This document shows positions 63,921-64,000 of a DNA stretch of 64,000 nt, piece by piece. Numbering within the stretch: position 1 is the first letter of the stretch; every line of letters starts with the position of its first letter. This DNA is from Microplitis mediator (taxonomy: Eukaryota > Arthropoda > Insecta > Hymenoptera > Braconidae): positions 2,356,001 to 2,420,000 of the forward strand of contig NC_079970.1 in assembly GCF_029852145.1 (NCBI RefSeq), given 5' to 3'. Position numbers and translations under genes: made by a program. The notes below the pieces were generated by a model. The model was not told the DNA's origin. It did no database searches and saw nothing but the letters and a program-made list of their open reading frames with translations.

Positions 63921-64000
63921 AAAAGAAATTCTTGGCGCGAAAACTATTTTTAATTGTGAGTTGAAGACAAAATTTTATCAGGACTGACACAAGAAATTTT
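63921..64000. repeat. Partial ttcttg/caagaa MITE at the window edge
   Basis: AAAGAAATTCTTGGCGCG, then AATTGTGAGTTGAAGACAAA and CACAAGAAATTTT, matching the interior order of the 15687 and 37264 copies. It continues past the window. Confidence 0.45.

Larger units (their letters stand above)
56058..64000. other. Upstream region of grindelwald, no supported coding exon
   Basis: About 7.9 kb of AT-rich sequence. A less AT-rich patch at 59030-59170 (read on the minus strand) ends in ACCCAG|GTGAACA, a fair donor, and could be a noncoding first exon and promoter for grindelwald. A second patch at 58330-58355 carries GGCCGCCATTTTGG on the minus strand, a YY1/Pho-like element. Simple repeats include (AAT)n at 59721-59777 and (TA)n runs. 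The 310-bp tandem satellite (60792-61722) and a partial MITE at the edge are listed separately. Confidence 0.4.

Overview
This is AT-rich insect nuclear DNA with spliced genes (GT-AG introns, mostly short) and a very dense load of short inverted-repeat DNA transposons (MITEs). Gene content, base composition and repeat style suggest a hymenopteran, possibly a parasitoid wasp. That assignment is inference, because nothing here names the species. No prokaryotic, viral or CRISPR feature was seen, and no complete tRNA or rRNA gene was recognised.

Layout. (1) 1-481, minus strand: 5' end of XRN1 (pacman), the 5'-to-3' exoribonuclease, truncated by the window edge. (2) 2640-4274, plus strand: complete three-exon CNOT9/Rcd-1, a CCR4-NOT subunit, head-to-head with XRN1. 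(3) 7185-13251 and 14599-21138, minus strand: two complete tandem paralogous SLC5-type sodium/solute cotransporters. Each has 13 coding exons with matching lengths and phases, and their introns hold many nested MITEs. (4) 21139-38208: about 17 kb with no supported coding exon, holding repeats and possible 5' untranslated or promoter sequence for the next gene. (5) 38209-46265, plus strand: a complete 13-exon class C GPCR. It is best explained as the insect mangetout/mXR receptor, because the glutamate side-chain contacts are lost while the amino-acid backbone contacts are kept. (6) 49498-56057, minus strand: a complete three-exon TNF receptor of the Grindelwald type, convergent with the GPCR. 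(7) 56058-64000: noncoding sequence upstream of grindelwald, with simple repeats, a three-unit 310-bp tandem satellite and a partial MITE at the edge.

Functionally, XRN1 and CNOT9 act in the same cytoplasmic mRNA decay pathway (deadenylation, then 5'-3' decay). The transporter pair, the GPCR and the TNF receptor are membrane proteins without an obvious shared pathway. Exon coordinates were deduced by hand from reading frame, splice consensus and family knowledge; every junction keeps the frame, but none was confirmed with transcripts.
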